Positions 43,709 through 52,274 of a stretch of 55,656 nucleotides of DNA are shown piece by piece; within the stretch, counting starts at the first letter, position 1; every line of letters starts with the position of its first letter. Under the pieces are notes generated by a model, which saw only the letters and a program-made list of their open reading frames with translations, searched no databases and was not told the DNA's origin. The translations under genes and the position numbers were made by a program. The stretch lies in contig CAMATI010000002.1 of assembly GCA_945861095.1 (NCBI GenBank), positions 1 to 55,656 on the forward strand. The letters run 5' to 3'. This DNA is from Asaia bogorensis. Lineage in GTDB: Bacteria > Pseudomonadota > Alphaproteobacteria > Acetobacterales > Acetobacteraceae.

Positions 43709-43768
43709 GTTCCAGTCTATGTGCCAGCCAATGTGCCAGTCTATGCGCCGGTCTATGCGCCAGCCAAT
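43709..43768. repeat. Short tandem array, 5 x 12 bp, over the end of the DUF3830 gene
   Basis: Five units of 12 bases: GTTCCAGTCTAT, GTGCCAGCCAAT, GTGCCAGTCTAT, GCGCCGGTCTAT and GCGCCAGCCAAT. The stop codon of the DUF3830 gene (43753-43755, minus strand) lies inside the array, so the array forms that gene's last codons and 3' flank. Unit lengths divisible by three keep any reading frame open. There are no spacers. Confidence 0.9.
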
Positions 43769-44172
43769 GCAAAAGTGATTTCGTGTGCCCCGGCCCACAG
43801 CACGAGCTTTCCAAGCGCCGGCAGCTTGTCCAGTTCTCCGGTGATGGTCAGAAAGTGATTGCCGGCGAGAACGCCAACCTTGCTTGCGAACTGACAGGCG
43901 CCATAGGGCAACAGGATCTCCGTCTCGCTGATACCGCCTGGATGCAGCAGGATTTGTCCGGGCGCGGGATAGCTGGTCGGGTTTTCATAGCCGAGTTCCA
44001 GATCGAGATCGCCGAGGGGAATCCAGCAGGCTTCCCCGCTCCATCGCACGTGGATGATGCGTTGCTGGTACGGGAGCATCGCGCGGAAGCGGGCGGTGGT
44101 TCTCGGGGCCGCCGCGGCCTCGAACCGGGCCGGGAAGCTGAAAGGGCCGGCCGTAATCAGAACATCGTGCAC
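43753..44172 (-). CDS. DUF3830 family protein (cyclophilin-like fold)
   Basis: 139 residues from GTG 44172, preceded by GAAGGAG at good distance. Family features are ARFRAMLPYQQRIIHVRWSGEACWIPL and PAPGQILLHPGGISETEILLPYG, then the terminal ALGKLVLWAGAHEITF. DUF3830 proteins are often encoded beside hydantoinases and ureidopropionases; their role is unclear. The gene starts 13 nt after the hydantoinase stop, so the two are surely co-transcribed. Its 3' end is made of 12-bp repeats. Confidence 0.85.
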   Translation of the reverse strand: MHDVLITAGPFSFPARFEAAAAPRTTARFRAMLPYQQRIIHVRWSGEACWIPLGDLDLELGYENPTSYPAPGQILLHPGGISETEILLPYGACQFASKVGVLAGNHFLTITGELDKLPALGKLVLWAGAHEITFALAGA

Positions 44173-44185
44173 CGTCGTGTCTCCT

Positions 44186-45634
44186 TCAAACCTGGTAGGC
44201 GCTGGCGTCGAAGCCGAAAGGCAGGCGACCGGTGGGTTTGATCAGGTCGTAGGGCGCGCGGGCAAGGAATTGGCCGGAACCCGGTTGCGCGAGGACCTTT
44301 CCGTCACGCATCGCCACCTGTCCGCGCCTGATCGTGGCGACGGGCCAGCCGGTGACCGACATCCCCTCATAGGGCGTGTAGTCGATCACGTGCTGCAGGA
44401 CATCGTTGGTGATCGTGACCTGTTTGTTGGCATCCCACAGGACCAGGTCGGCATCCGCCCCCGGCGCGATCGCCCCCTTGCGGGGATACAGGCCGAACAG
44501 CCTCGCCGGGTTGGCGGCGGTCAGGCGGACGAATTGGCAGGGATCGATATGGCCCTTGCCGACGCCCTCACTGAACAGGATGGGCAGGCGCGACGCGAGG
44601 CCGGGCACGCCGTTCGGGATGTCGCTGAAGGGCGCGTTGGTGCCATGCACCCGCTTGCCGACCGGCGACATATAGCCCCAGCCGCTGTGGTCGGACGACA
44701 CGACGTCCAGTGTCCCCATGCGGATCATGTCCCACAGTCCGGCGCTGGCGGCCGCGTCCCGGGGCGACGGGCTGCACATGTATTTGGCGCCCTCGAAGCC
44801 CGGGCGATCCATGTCGGCGGCGGATAGGACGAAGTATTGCGGACAGGTCTCGCCCCAGACTTTCAGGCCGCGGGCCTGGGCCTGGGCGATCTCGGCCGCG
44901 ACCTCCGGGCAGGAGACGTGGAAGATCTGGATCGGCTGGTCCACCAGTTCGGCGAGCGCGATGGCGCGATGCGTGGCTTCCCGCTCGATCATCGAGGGGC
45001 GCGACCAGGCGTGGTATTTCGGCTCCACATGTCCGGCCGCCAGCAGGGCCTTGGTGCGCCAGTTGATCGCCTCGTAATTCTCGCAATGCACGGTCACCAG
45101 CATGCCGTGGCGGCGCGCGGCGGCGAGCACGCGCAGGAAGTCGCGATCGTCGATGTGGGAGTTTTCGTAGGTCAGGAACACTTTCAGGCTGCGCACGCCG
45201 GATGCGACGATTTCGGGGATCTGCTTGAAGATCACATCGTCGGAGGCATCGGCAATGATCTGGTGGAACGAATAGTCCACCATCGCCTTGCTGGCGCGCC
45301 GGCGGTATTCCGCCAGGGGTTCCAGAATGCCCTGGCCCTTGAACTGGGCAGAGAAAGTGATGACGCTGGTCGTGCCGCCGGCCAGAGCCGAAGTACTGCC
45401 GGAGACCCAGTTTTCCTCATCCGAGCCGCCGTTCGCCTTCAACTGCTCGATATGGCAATGGCTGTCTACGCCACCGGGCATGACCATCAGTCCGTCGGCC
45501 TCGATGCGGCGATCCCCTTTCAGGTCCAGTCCGACAGCGGCGATACGCTCGCCCTTGATCCCGATATCGGCGCGGAACATGTCGGCGGCGGTGACGACCG
45601 TTCCGCCAGCGATGACCAGATCGTAATCAGACAT
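44186..45634 (-). CDS. D-hydantoinase / dihydropyrimidinase-like cyclic amidohydrolase
   Basis: 482 residues. Metal ligands are HxH in GGVDSHCHIEQ (about 56-61), the Lys carboxylated in the family (SLKVFLTYE, about 148-156), His in VTVHCEN and IFHVSC, and Asp in SSDHSGW. Substrate-loop residues in GETCPQYF are also conserved. The enzyme opens cyclic ureides such as hydantoin or dihydropyrimidine to N-carbamoyl acids, the presumed substrates of the M20 enzyme downstream. AGAGGAT lies ahead of ATG 45634. The first metal motif reads SHCH rather than the common PHVH, a tolerated variation. Confidence 0.92.
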   Translation of the reverse strand: MSDYDLVIAGGTVVTAADMFRADIGIKGERIAAVGLDLKGDRRIEADGLMVMPGGVDSHCHIEQLKANGGSDEENWVSGSTSALAGGTTSVITFSAQFKGQGILEPLAEYRRRASKAMVDYSFHQIIADASDDVIFKQIPEIVASGVRSLKVFLTYENSHIDDRDFLRVLAAARRHGMLVTVHCENYEAINWRTKALLAAGHVEPKYHAWSRPSMIEREATHRAIALAELVDQPIQIFHVSCPEVAAEIAQAQARGLKVWGETCPQYFVLSAADMDRPGFEGAKYMCSPSPRDAAASAGLWDMIRMGTLDVVSSDHSGWGYMSPVGKRVHGTNAPFSDIPNGVPGLASRLPILFSEGVGKGHIDPCQFVRLTAANPARLFGLYPRKGAIAPGADADLVLWDANKQVTITNDVLQHVIDYTPYEGMSVTGWPVATIRRGQVAMRDGKVLAQPGSGQFLARAPYDLIKPTGRLPFGFDASAYQV

Positions 45635-45743
45635 GAGTATGGATCCTCTTCAAGTGGTCGACCAAACGCAGCGTGTTGCAAGTATGGCATGATGTATCGG
45701 CGGGCGTCACGACCCGGCAATCCGCGCTTCAACGGTGGGGGGG

Positions 45744-45984
45744 CGGATCAAGTCCGTGAATGACCGTGACGGGGTGCCCATGGGTCAATGTTTCGCCCGA
45801 TCGGTATAATGCCAACCGACGGAACCACTGACCCATGGCAACAACGAAAGCTGTCATTGCGAGCGCAGCGAAGCAATCCAGGGCGACCAATAGGATCAAT
45901 CGTGCCTGGCCCCTGGATTGCTGCGCTGCGCTCGCAGTGACAGCCCCCCGCCCATAGGTCAGTGGTTGCGGCGGTTGGTATAAC
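45744..45984. repeat. Composite palindromic intergenic repeat, family A, copies 2 and 3
   Basis: Positions 45744-45810, read on the minus strand, match the left half of the repeat at 18608-18672 (TACCGATCGGGCGAAAC, TGACCCATGGG, GTCACGGTCATT, GGACTTGATCCG). Overlapping it is a nested palindrome: outer arms 45803-45838 and 45951-45984 (CCACTGACCCATGG type) around inner arms 45851-45883 and 45911-45943 (GTCATTGCGAGCGCAGCG type, a common alphaproteobacterial repeat). The 522-bp gap from 45635 to 46156 holds mainly this and the array at 46062. Confidence 0.8.
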
Positions 45985-46061
45985 GCGCCGAATGTCACAC
46001 GTCCGCCGGCCTCGACACCGCTCGGCTGTGCCGCCGTAACCGCGCGCGATCGGTGTCCCAA

Positions 46062-46100
46062 GAGGCCGTCCAAGGAGGCCGTCCAAGGTGGCCGTCCAAG
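46062..46100. repeat. Short tandem array, 3 x 13 bp, after the amidohydrolase gene
   Basis: Three units of 13 bases: GAGGCCGTCCAAG twice (46062-46074, 46075-46087) and GTGGCCGTCCAAG (46088-46100). On the minus strand it lies 56 bases after the stop of the amidohydrolase gene. It is an uninterrupted tandem array without spacers. Confidence 0.9.
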
Positions 46101-46156
46101 GCCACGCGGGACCACGCCGCCGTCCGGACATCGACAGGCCGATGCGATGGTCGGTT

Positions 46157-46999
46157 TCAACCGGCCGGCGAAGTCCATTTGTAGACCTTCTCCAGGGTCC
46201 CTCCCATCAGCCTGGCCCGGTCGGAGTCCGAAAGGCGGTTGGTGTCTCGGAAAGGCGCCACGCCCTGCTCATACGTCAGCAGTCCGATCGTCCGCGTCCA
46301 GTCGGTCCCCCACATGCAGCGATCAAGACCGAACGCATCGATGATCCTCAGGACCGGCCCCCAGATGTCGTTATAGGGGAACGGCTGATGCGACATCGTG
46401 CAGGCGCCGCTGATCTTGACCCGAACATTGTCATACGCCGCCAGAGCCAGCAGGCTGGGAAGTTCCGCCCATGGATCCGCCGGAATTGGCGGTTGGTAGG
46501 GTTGCAGCAACCCCAGATGGTCGATCACGATGACGGTGTCCGGATTTCTGCGGACAAGCTCGGTGCCCAGATCCAACCGCCCCCAACAGAGGAAATTAAC
46601 CGGCAAGCCATGTCTGGCGGCGGCGGCGAAGGCCCGGTTCAGGCCCGGATCGGCGGGGTCCATCGGCATACCCTCCCGCAGGATGATCCGGATGCCCACG
46701 GCCCCCTTGGTCGCGGCCCATCGGGCGACGACATCGTCGATGTTCGGGTCTGTCGCATCGACCGGCGTCACCACGCGAAACCGATCGGGGTAGGCGGCAT
46801 AAACCGAGAGCGCGTAGCTGGGATCGTAGCGATAGAGATTGAACGACGACACCATGATCGCCCCGTCAACCCCAACGCTGTCCATCGCGGCCACCATCTC
46901 CTCGCCAGAGGCGGACTCCAGCCCATGCGCGGAACCGGCCCATGGCCGTCCGGGATGGTTGCGTTCGTAAGGGTGCACCTGGACATCGATGATCGGCAT
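46157..46999 (-). CDS. Amidohydrolase-2 family metal hydrolase
   Basis: 280 residues from ATG 46999, preceded by a strong GGAGGACAGCC. N-terminal DVQVHPYERNHPG has Q-x-H where other members have H-x-H. FLCWGRLDLG, VIVIDHLGLLQPY (His) and CMWGTDWTRTIG (Asp) are the later ligand regions of this barrel family. Members are decarboxylases and lactone or amide hydrolases, with substrates from 2-pyrone dicarboxylate to uracil derivatives. The position beside the hydantoinase suggests the same pathway, but it is separated by 522 bases of repeats. Confidence 0.88.
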   Translation of the reverse strand: MPIIDVQVHPYERNHPGRPWAGSAHGLESASGEEMVAAMDSVGVDGAIMVSSFNLYRYDPSYALSVYAAYPDRFRVVTPVDATDPNIDDVVARWAATKGAVGIRIILREGMPMDPADPGLNRAFAAAARHGLPVNFLCWGRLDLGTELVRRNPDTVIVIDHLGLLQPYQPPIPADPWAELPSLLALAAYDNVRVKISGACTMSHQPFPYNDIWGPVLRIIDAFGLDRCMWGTDWTRTIGLLTYEQGVAPFRDTNRLSDSDRARLMGGTLEKVYKWTSPAG

Positions 47000-47107
47000 G
47001 GCTGTCCTCCATAACTTCCCAGGCGACTATCAGGCATCGGCGCCCGACCGACCAGGGCTGCCCCGCGGGCCGGAAGGGGGAGCGGCCGAACGCCGCCCGG
47101 GCGCGGA

Positions 47108-50100
47108 TCACGCCGCCAGTCGATCCGTTGCAACACCAAACAGAAAATCGATGTCCTCGGAGTCCATCGCCGGCAGGGCCATTCCGTCCTCGCTCAATGC
47201 GATGCTCGCCAGCGCCGCCTTGCGTTCCTGCAATTCGACGATCCGGTCCTCCACGGTATCCGCCGCGATCAGCTTGTAGACGAACACCGATTTCGTCTGC
47301 CCGATCCGATGGGCGCGATCGGACGCCTGGTCTTCCACCGCCGGATTCCACCACGGGTCGTAATGGATCACCGTGTCGGCCGAGGTCAGGTTCAGACCGC
47401 GTCCACCGGCCTTCAGGCTGATCAGGAACAGCGGCACCTCACCGGCCTCGAAACGTCGCACAGGCGCGGCGCGGTCGGTGGTGTCGCCCCGCAGTTCCAC
47501 GAACGGGATGCCGGCTGCTTCCAGCGACGGCTTCATCAGGTCCAGCATCGAGGTGAATTGCGAGAACAGCAGAATGCGCCGGCCTTCCGCGATCATTTCG
47601 CCGACCATCTCCATCAGATCGTCCAGCTTGCTGGAAGTGCCGGTCAGCTTCGCGGATGCCAGTTTGACCAGACGCGGGTCGCAGCAGACCTGGCGCAGCT
47701 TCAACAGGGCGTCCAGCACCAACACGTGGCTCCGCGCCATGCCGCGTTCGGCGATCCCGTCCGTCACCCGCGCATGCATGGTGGCCCGGATGGTTTCGTA
47801 AAGCTCCCGCTGATCCGGGGCCAGGGTGATACGACGCAGGATCGTGTGTTTCGGAGGCAGTTCGGTGGCCACGGCGGATTTGGTCCGGCGCAGAATGAAC
47901 GGGCGGATCCGCGTGGAAAGCTGGCGGCGACGGACCGGGTCGCCATCCTTCTCGATCGGCGCCCGGAAGCGGCGGCCGAACGCCTTCCGGTGACCCAGCA
48001 GGCCGGGCATCAGAAACGCGAACTGGGACCACAATTCGCCGAGATGGTTCTCGATCGGCGTGCCGGACAGGCACAGCCGATGCCGCGTGTCCAACCGGCA
48101 GACCGCATGCGTTGCTTTCGCCGTCGCGCTTTTGATCGCCTGCGCTTCGTCCAGAACAACGAGGTGCCAGGGCAATCCGGCCATCTCCTCGATATCACGG
48201 GTCAGCACGGTGTAGGTCGTGATCACGACATGCACCCCGGTCAGGTCGCGTCGGCGCTCATGACGATCCAGGCCATACAGCACCACCACTCGCAAACCCG
48301 GCGCAAAGCGCGTCAGTTCGGCCGTCCAGTTGGGCACCAGACTGGTCGGCACGACAACCAGCGCCGGCCGGTCGAGCCGACCCGCCGCTTCCTCGATCAC
48401 GATATGGGCGATCGTCTGCGCGGTCTTGCCCAGACCCATGTCGTCGGCGAGCAGACCGCCCAGGTCGTTTTCCCGCAGGTGCTGCAGCCAGTTCACGCCC
48501 TGCTGCTGATACGGGCGAAGACTGGCGGTAAAACCAGCCGGAACGGGCGCATGCGGGATATCGGCAACAGCGCGGAAGCGGCCGACCTGGGCCGCGATGG
48601 TGGAACCGGCCTGCCATCGCGTGCTGACGATGTCCTCCAGGTCGAGCACATCGGCCACCTGTGTGGCGTCCAGCACCAGGGTCTCCTTGGTGCCGCGCGT
48701 GCCGGCCTCGATCAGGTCTTCCACCACAGCGAGCAGCCGAGCGATGCGTTCGGCGGGAAGTTTGAGGATGCGGCCGTCGTCCAGGCTGGTGATCAGTTCG
48801 CCGTCCAGAACGCGCGCCGCCGACATGCCGCCGCGATCCCGCAGGCGCAGCAGAATCGGCAACAGGGGATGACGGGTACCGTCGATCTCAATCCCCAGGT
48901 CCAGCGACAGGGTGCCGCTGGGTGAATCCGCAACCGTCATGTCGCAGAGTCCGACGGATTCCACCATGCGGGGGCCGAATTGCTCCTCGGCGGTGCTGCG
49001 CCAGCCCATCGCCCGCAGGATGGGCAGTCGTTCGGCGACGAAAATGATCCAGGCTTCGGCGGCGTCGCGACCGCGGAAGACGAACACCATGCGCCCTTTT
49101 TCGGACCGGCCGTTGGCGACGCGCATTTGCACCAGGCCGTCCTGCCGGATGGCGGCCAGCGCCGTCGCTTCGGCCTTGGCGTCACGTCGCACGAAAATGG
49201 GCCCGCCTGGCGCATTCACACGGACGAACTGGCGGTCGTCGTCGAACGGGATGACGGCACCGTCGTAATCGAATTCCAGCAGCAGGGCGTCCAGCATCTG
49301 CATCCGCCCCTGCTCGTCTGGGCATGGCAGGCGAGCCAGGCGCAGGAGCGGAGTGCCCGCACGATCGACGATCACCTGCTCGGTGGCCGGTGTGGCATCC
49401 AGCCGGCGCCTTGGGGGTTCGCTGGGTTTCCGACCGGCGGGTGGCGCGGAGAAGCGTGGTTGCGGCGGCGGCGCGGGCGGCTGGACGCGGACCCGCCCCA
49501 CGCCGCCGGTGGTGGCATCGACATACCAAAGCCCGGAGTCGCCAACGATGACGCCGGACCGGGGCGGCAGGGCGGCCGCCGAGGCGGAGGTCAGGATGCG
49601 GGTTTCGCCGGGAATCAGACGGCGCCCGCCGGCGTGCCAACGGCCGTGGCCGCAGCGCGCCAGCGCATCCAGAACGTCGACGACCAGCCCAGGCAACACC
49701 GGAACGCGCGCTTCCATCCCGTCGCCGAGAAGATACGCGAGATCGCGCAGGGGCGCGTCCATCGTTTGGTCGGATGCAATCGCGTTCGGCGTCGTTGGCA
49801 TGACGGTCCCGCTGCGCTCGCCGATCAGCACCATCGTCACGACGCAGGCATACGGAGCCTCGGCCGGGGCCAGGTCGAACTCCAGCCGCTGTCGTTCCTT
49901 CTCCACCGCGGGTGTGACCAGCGTGTCGAGGAATGTCTGCTGCTCCGGCCGCCGCAGCGCGGGAAATCGGTCGAGGGCGGCGAATCCCGCGGCCGCCAGA
50001 TGGGCGCAACCGCGGGTGCCGCAGTCGCAGCGGTTGTCGAAGACCACGCGCCGGCCCAGCAAGGATGGCGTGATCCGCACGGTATGCGGCGTATGCCGAT

Positions 50101-50236
50101 CCTGGACGATGGCCTCTATGGTGTCGCCATTGAGCTGCACCTGGACCGCGCCGGCCAGCCCCAGGCTCCGGCCTCGGGTCAGGGCGCGTGCGTCGAACGC
50201 GCGGCTCAGGTCCTGGGAGGAAAACGGCGTCGGCAT
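47108..50236 (-). CDS. SNF2-family DEAD/DEAH helicase with SWIM zinc finger
   Basis: 1042 residues. N-terminal SWIM motif: C70-x-C72-x4-C77-x-H79 in FDNRCDCGTRGCAHL. A long middle domain (about 90-560) follows, then the SNF2 ATPase with Walker A DDMGLGKTAQT (about 597-607), DEAQAIKS (about 694) and LSGTPIENHLGELWSQ. The helicase C-terminal domain (about 840-1000) has LFSQFTSMLDL, SLKAGGRGLNL and DRAHRIGQTKSVFVYKL. These proteins are DNA-dependent ATPases that remodel protein-DNA or polymerase complexes. Similar SWIM-SNF2 proteins occur widely, including in defence loci, but no such genes flank it here. GAGG lies before ATG 50236. Confidence 0.93.
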   Translation of the reverse strand: MPTPFSSQDLSRAFDARALTRGRSLGLAGAVQVQLNGDTIEAIVQDRHTPHTVRITPSLLGRRVVFDNRCDCGTRGCAHLAAAGFAALDRFPALRRPEQQTFLDTLVTPAVEKERQRLEFDLAPAEAPYACVVTMVLIGERSGTVMPTTPNAIASDQTMDAPLRDLAYLLGDGMEARVPVLPGLVVDVLDALARCGHGRWHAGGRRLIPGETRILTSASAAALPPRSGVIVGDSGLWYVDATTGGVGRVRVQPPAPPPQPRFSAPPAGRKPSEPPRRRLDATPATEQVIVDRAGTPLLRLARLPCPDEQGRMQMLDALLLEFDYDGAVIPFDDDRQFVRVNAPGGPIFVRRDAKAEATALAAIRQDGLVQMRVANGRSEKGRMVFVFRGRDAAEAWIIFVAERLPILRAMGWRSTAEEQFGPRMVESVGLCDMTVADSPSGTLSLDLGIEIDGTRHPLLPILLRLRDRGGMSAARVLDGELITSLDDGRILKLPAERIARLLAVVEDLIEAGTRGTKETLVLDATQVADVLDLEDIVSTRWQAGSTIAAQVGRFRAVADIPHAPVPAGFTASLRPYQQQGVNWLQHLRENDLGGLLADDMGLGKTAQTIAHIVIEEAAGRLDRPALVVVPTSLVPNWTAELTRFAPGLRVVVLYGLDRHERRRDLTGVHVVITTYTVLTRDIEEMAGLPWHLVVLDEAQAIKSATAKATHAVCRLDTRHRLCLSGTPIENHLGELWSQFAFLMPGLLGHRKAFGRRFRAPIEKDGDPVRRRQLSTRIRPFILRRTKSAVATELPPKHTILRRITLAPDQRELYETIRATMHARVTDGIAERGMARSHVLVLDALLKLRQVCCDPRLVKLASAKLTGTSSKLDDLMEMVGEMIAEGRRILLFSQFTSMLDLMKPSLEAAGIPFVELRGDTTDRAAPVRRFEAGEVPLFLISLKAGGRGLNLTSADTVIHYDPWWNPAVEDQASDRAHRIGQTKSVFVYKLIAADTVEDRIVELQERKAALASIALSEDGMALPAMDSEDIDFLFGVATDRLAA

Positions 50237-50437
50237 TGGGGTTCGTCACCTCGGGTAGCGTCAAAGGGGCGGGATGTTCGGCAACCCGGCGTCGCGTGGT
50301 TCTACAATGATTGGCGCCCGAGTCGGAACGGACCGCGCGGAGTTTTGGCGAAGGCCGGGATCCGAAAGCGGGCGCAAGGTGCCGGTGCCTGTCTTTTATG
50401 TCATAGTCGAGCTGCCGTTCGAAGGGGACCCATCGCC

Positions 50438-51391
50438 ATGTCGGATGCACCTACCCGGATGCCGATCCCGCTGCCGCCATCCCGCTTGCGCACCCTCTTG
50501 TTGGCGGCGGCTGTCGCCGGGATCGGCCTGGTCTTCCTGGTGAACGCCCTGAGGCTGTTCAGCAATCCGGCCACGCCGCCGGGTTATGTTGGCTACCTGA
50601 CCCGTGGCGCGGTGTTCGGCCGTGTCTCATTTGTCGGATTGCAAACCGGGCCAACGAGTTCCGGCCTGGGCTGGTTGCTGGAGGTCACCAACGTCTCGGT
50701 GACCCCCTACACCTATTCGGAGGATTTTTCCGGCGACAGCGCGGTTCTGTCCGCCGACAGCCTTAAGATCGCGTTCCGTGTGCATCTCGTCTGGCGGGTT
50801 CGGCCGGAAGGAGTGAAGGAGTTCATCGAGCGCTACTCGACGCTTCGACCCAATGACGCTCCGAACCGGATCGTCGAGGTCGGCTATGCCAACTTCATCC
50901 GTGAGCCGCTGCGGACCTATGCGCGCGACGAGGTTCAGAAATACAAAGGGCTGGACATCAAGGACAACATCACCCCGATCGGGGAGGCGATCACGCGACG
51001 GATCAACGCGTTGGCGATGAATACGCCGTTCGAAGTGCGGTCCGTCGTTGTCGGCAATATCCAGTATCCTGTCGAGGTTGCCGACGCGGTATCGAAGAAG
51101 CTGGCGGCGGTTCAGGAGTTGGAACGCAAGCTGACCGAAATCGAGATCACCAAGCGGGAGAAGGACAAGCGCATCATCGAGGCTGAAGGCATCGCCGCCG
51201 CGACTGAAATCATCAGTCAGCGGTTGACCGGCGCCTACCTGCAATATGAGGCGATCAAGGCGCAGCACGAGATGACCCGGTCGCCGAATCACACGACCAT
51301 CTATATCCCGGTCGGCCCGATGGGCGTGCCGTTGGTCGGAAACCTGAATGTCGGGCCAACCCAATCCCCGAGCGGCGCCGCCCCGAAATAG
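50438..51391 (+). CDS. SPFH/band 7 (prohibitin-like) membrane protein
   Basis: 317 residues from ATG 50438, preceded by AAGGGGA. One N-terminal membrane helix (about 17-38) is followed by the SPFH domain (about 50-230), with VLSADSLKIAFRVHLVWRV and TPFEVRSVVVGNIQYPVEVADAVSKKLAAV. A coiled coil (235-280, KLTEIEITKREKDKRIIEAEG) ends in a Pro/Gly-rich tail. These proteins form large membrane rings that scaffold proteases or microdomains. No NfeD or FtsH gene is adjacent. A much longer in-frame extension upstream is antisense to the helicase and is rejected. Its 3' end overlaps a 16-bp tandem array. Confidence 0.88.
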   Translation: MSDAPTRMPIPLPPSRLRTLLLAAAVAGIGLVFLVNALRLFSNPATPPGYVGYLTRGAVFGRVSFVGLQTGPTSSGLGWLLEVTNVSVTPYTYSEDFSGDSAVLSADSLKIAFRVHLVWRVRPEGVKEFIERYSTLRPNDAPNRIVEVGYANFIREPLRTYARDEVQKYKGLDIKDNITPIGEAITRRINALAMNTPFEVRSVVVGNIQYPVEVADAVSKKLAAVQELERKLTEIEITKREKDKRIIEAEGIAAATEIISQRLTGAYLQYEAIKAQHEMTRSPNHTTIYIPVGPMGVPLVGNLNVGPTQSPSGAAPK

Positions 51392-51422
51392 CGCCACCCC
51401 GAGATAGCGCCGCCCCGAGGCA
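51375..51422. repeat. Short tandem array, 3 x 16 bp, over the end of the SPFH gene
   Basis: Units GCGCCGCCCCGAAATA (51375-51390), GCGCCACCCCGAGATA (51391-51406) and GCGCCGCCCCGAGGCA (51407-51422). The stop codon TAG of the SPFH gene (51389-51391) lies at the junction of units 1 and 2. Unit length 16 is not a multiple of three, so the array does not preserve a frame. Confidence 0.9.
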
Positions 51423-51524
51423 GCGAGGAGCGACCGGGGGCATGAACGCTGGCCGGCGGGCGGGTCCGTGCGATGGTGGCGGGGACTGGTGTCCAGACGT
51501 TGTTTGGCGCCGGAAACCAGGACT

Positions 51525-52274
51525 TCAGCGGCCGGAATTGATGAAGGTCTGTCCCCCGATCGTCGGATTAAGCAGGTAGGAGAAGCTGAAGCTCGGGTTG
51601 GCGAACTGCTGTATATATTCGTAGTACCACCGATACACCTCGGCGATGCCCAGCTTCGGCACCATGACGACATCGAACGGCGCCAGGCGGATATCGGCCG
51701 CTGGTTCGCTGCCGCTCATGACCGCATCGTAGCGTGTCGCCAGATATTGAGGCGTATCGTTTTCTCCCCGTCGCACCAGGAAGACCCGGGATTCGTCGCC
51801 GCTCAATTTCAGGCCGCCGGCGCGGGCAATTGCCTGTGCCAGGGTAGGCGCGGTGCCCACGATGCTCTGTTCGCCCGGCAAGGCGACCTCTCCACCGACG
51901 AAGATCCGGACCGGCGCGACCGTCTTGACGATCACGGAGACATGCGGTTCGCGCAGATAGCGCGTGTAGCCCTGGTTCAGCACCCGTATCAGGTCCGGCA
52001 CGGTGCGGTTCGCCGCGCGCTCGTCATGCACGATGGTGGTGGAGATGTGGCCGTCGGGCCGCACCGTCACATCCTCGTTCAGGTCCGGGTTCAGCAGCAG
52101 CCGGACGGACAGCACGTCACCAACCTGGATGCGATAGGCCGGGGTTATGTAGGTCTGCTCCGTGATGGGTGGCAACGGCGGGGCTTGCGGCAGATCGGTG
52201 CGCGGCGCACAGCCGGCGAGCAGGGCAAGCGCGGCCAACCGGACGGCATGGGTCTTTGGAAACGGGCCGGGCAT
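51525..52274 (-). CDS. Polysaccharide export outer-membrane lipoprotein (Wza/KpsD-like)
   Basis: 249 residues from ATG 52274. A lipoprotein signal with lipobox LLAGC (C22) is present. The polysaccharide export domain contains AYRIQVGDVLSVRL...NEDVTVRPDGHISTTIV, and SLBB-like segments contain VRIFVGGEVALPGEQSIVG and APTLAQAIARAGGLKLSG. The protein is shorter than E. coli Wza (379 residues), as are many alphaproteobacterial homologues. It would line the outer-membrane exit for a capsular or exopolysaccharide. The start overlaps the upstream GMC gene stop by one base (TGATG), so translation is coupled. Confidence 0.9.
   Translation of the reverse strand: MPGPFPKTHAVRLAALALLAGCAPRTDLPQAPPLPPITEQTYITPAYRIQVGDVLSVRLLLNPDLNEDVTVRPDGHISTTIVHDERAANRTVPDLIRVLNQGYTRYLREPHVSVIVKTVAPVRIFVGGEVALPGEQSIVGTAPTLAQAIARAGGLKLSGDESRVFLVRRGENDTPQYLATRYDAVMSGSEPAADIRLAPFDVVMVPKLGIAEVYRWYYEYIQQFANPSFSFSYLLNPTIGGQTFINSGR

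Noticed and set aside
47309..48925. A 538-residue plus-strand open frame opposite the SNF2 helicase gene
   Set aside because: It is an antisense shadow of the helicase, with low-complexity His/Gln/Arg-rich content and no recognisable domain.
48980..50437. A long in-frame N-terminal extension of the SPFH protein
   Set aside because: The extension is antisense to the helicase gene, has no homology, and crosses a good ribosome binding site and start at 50438.
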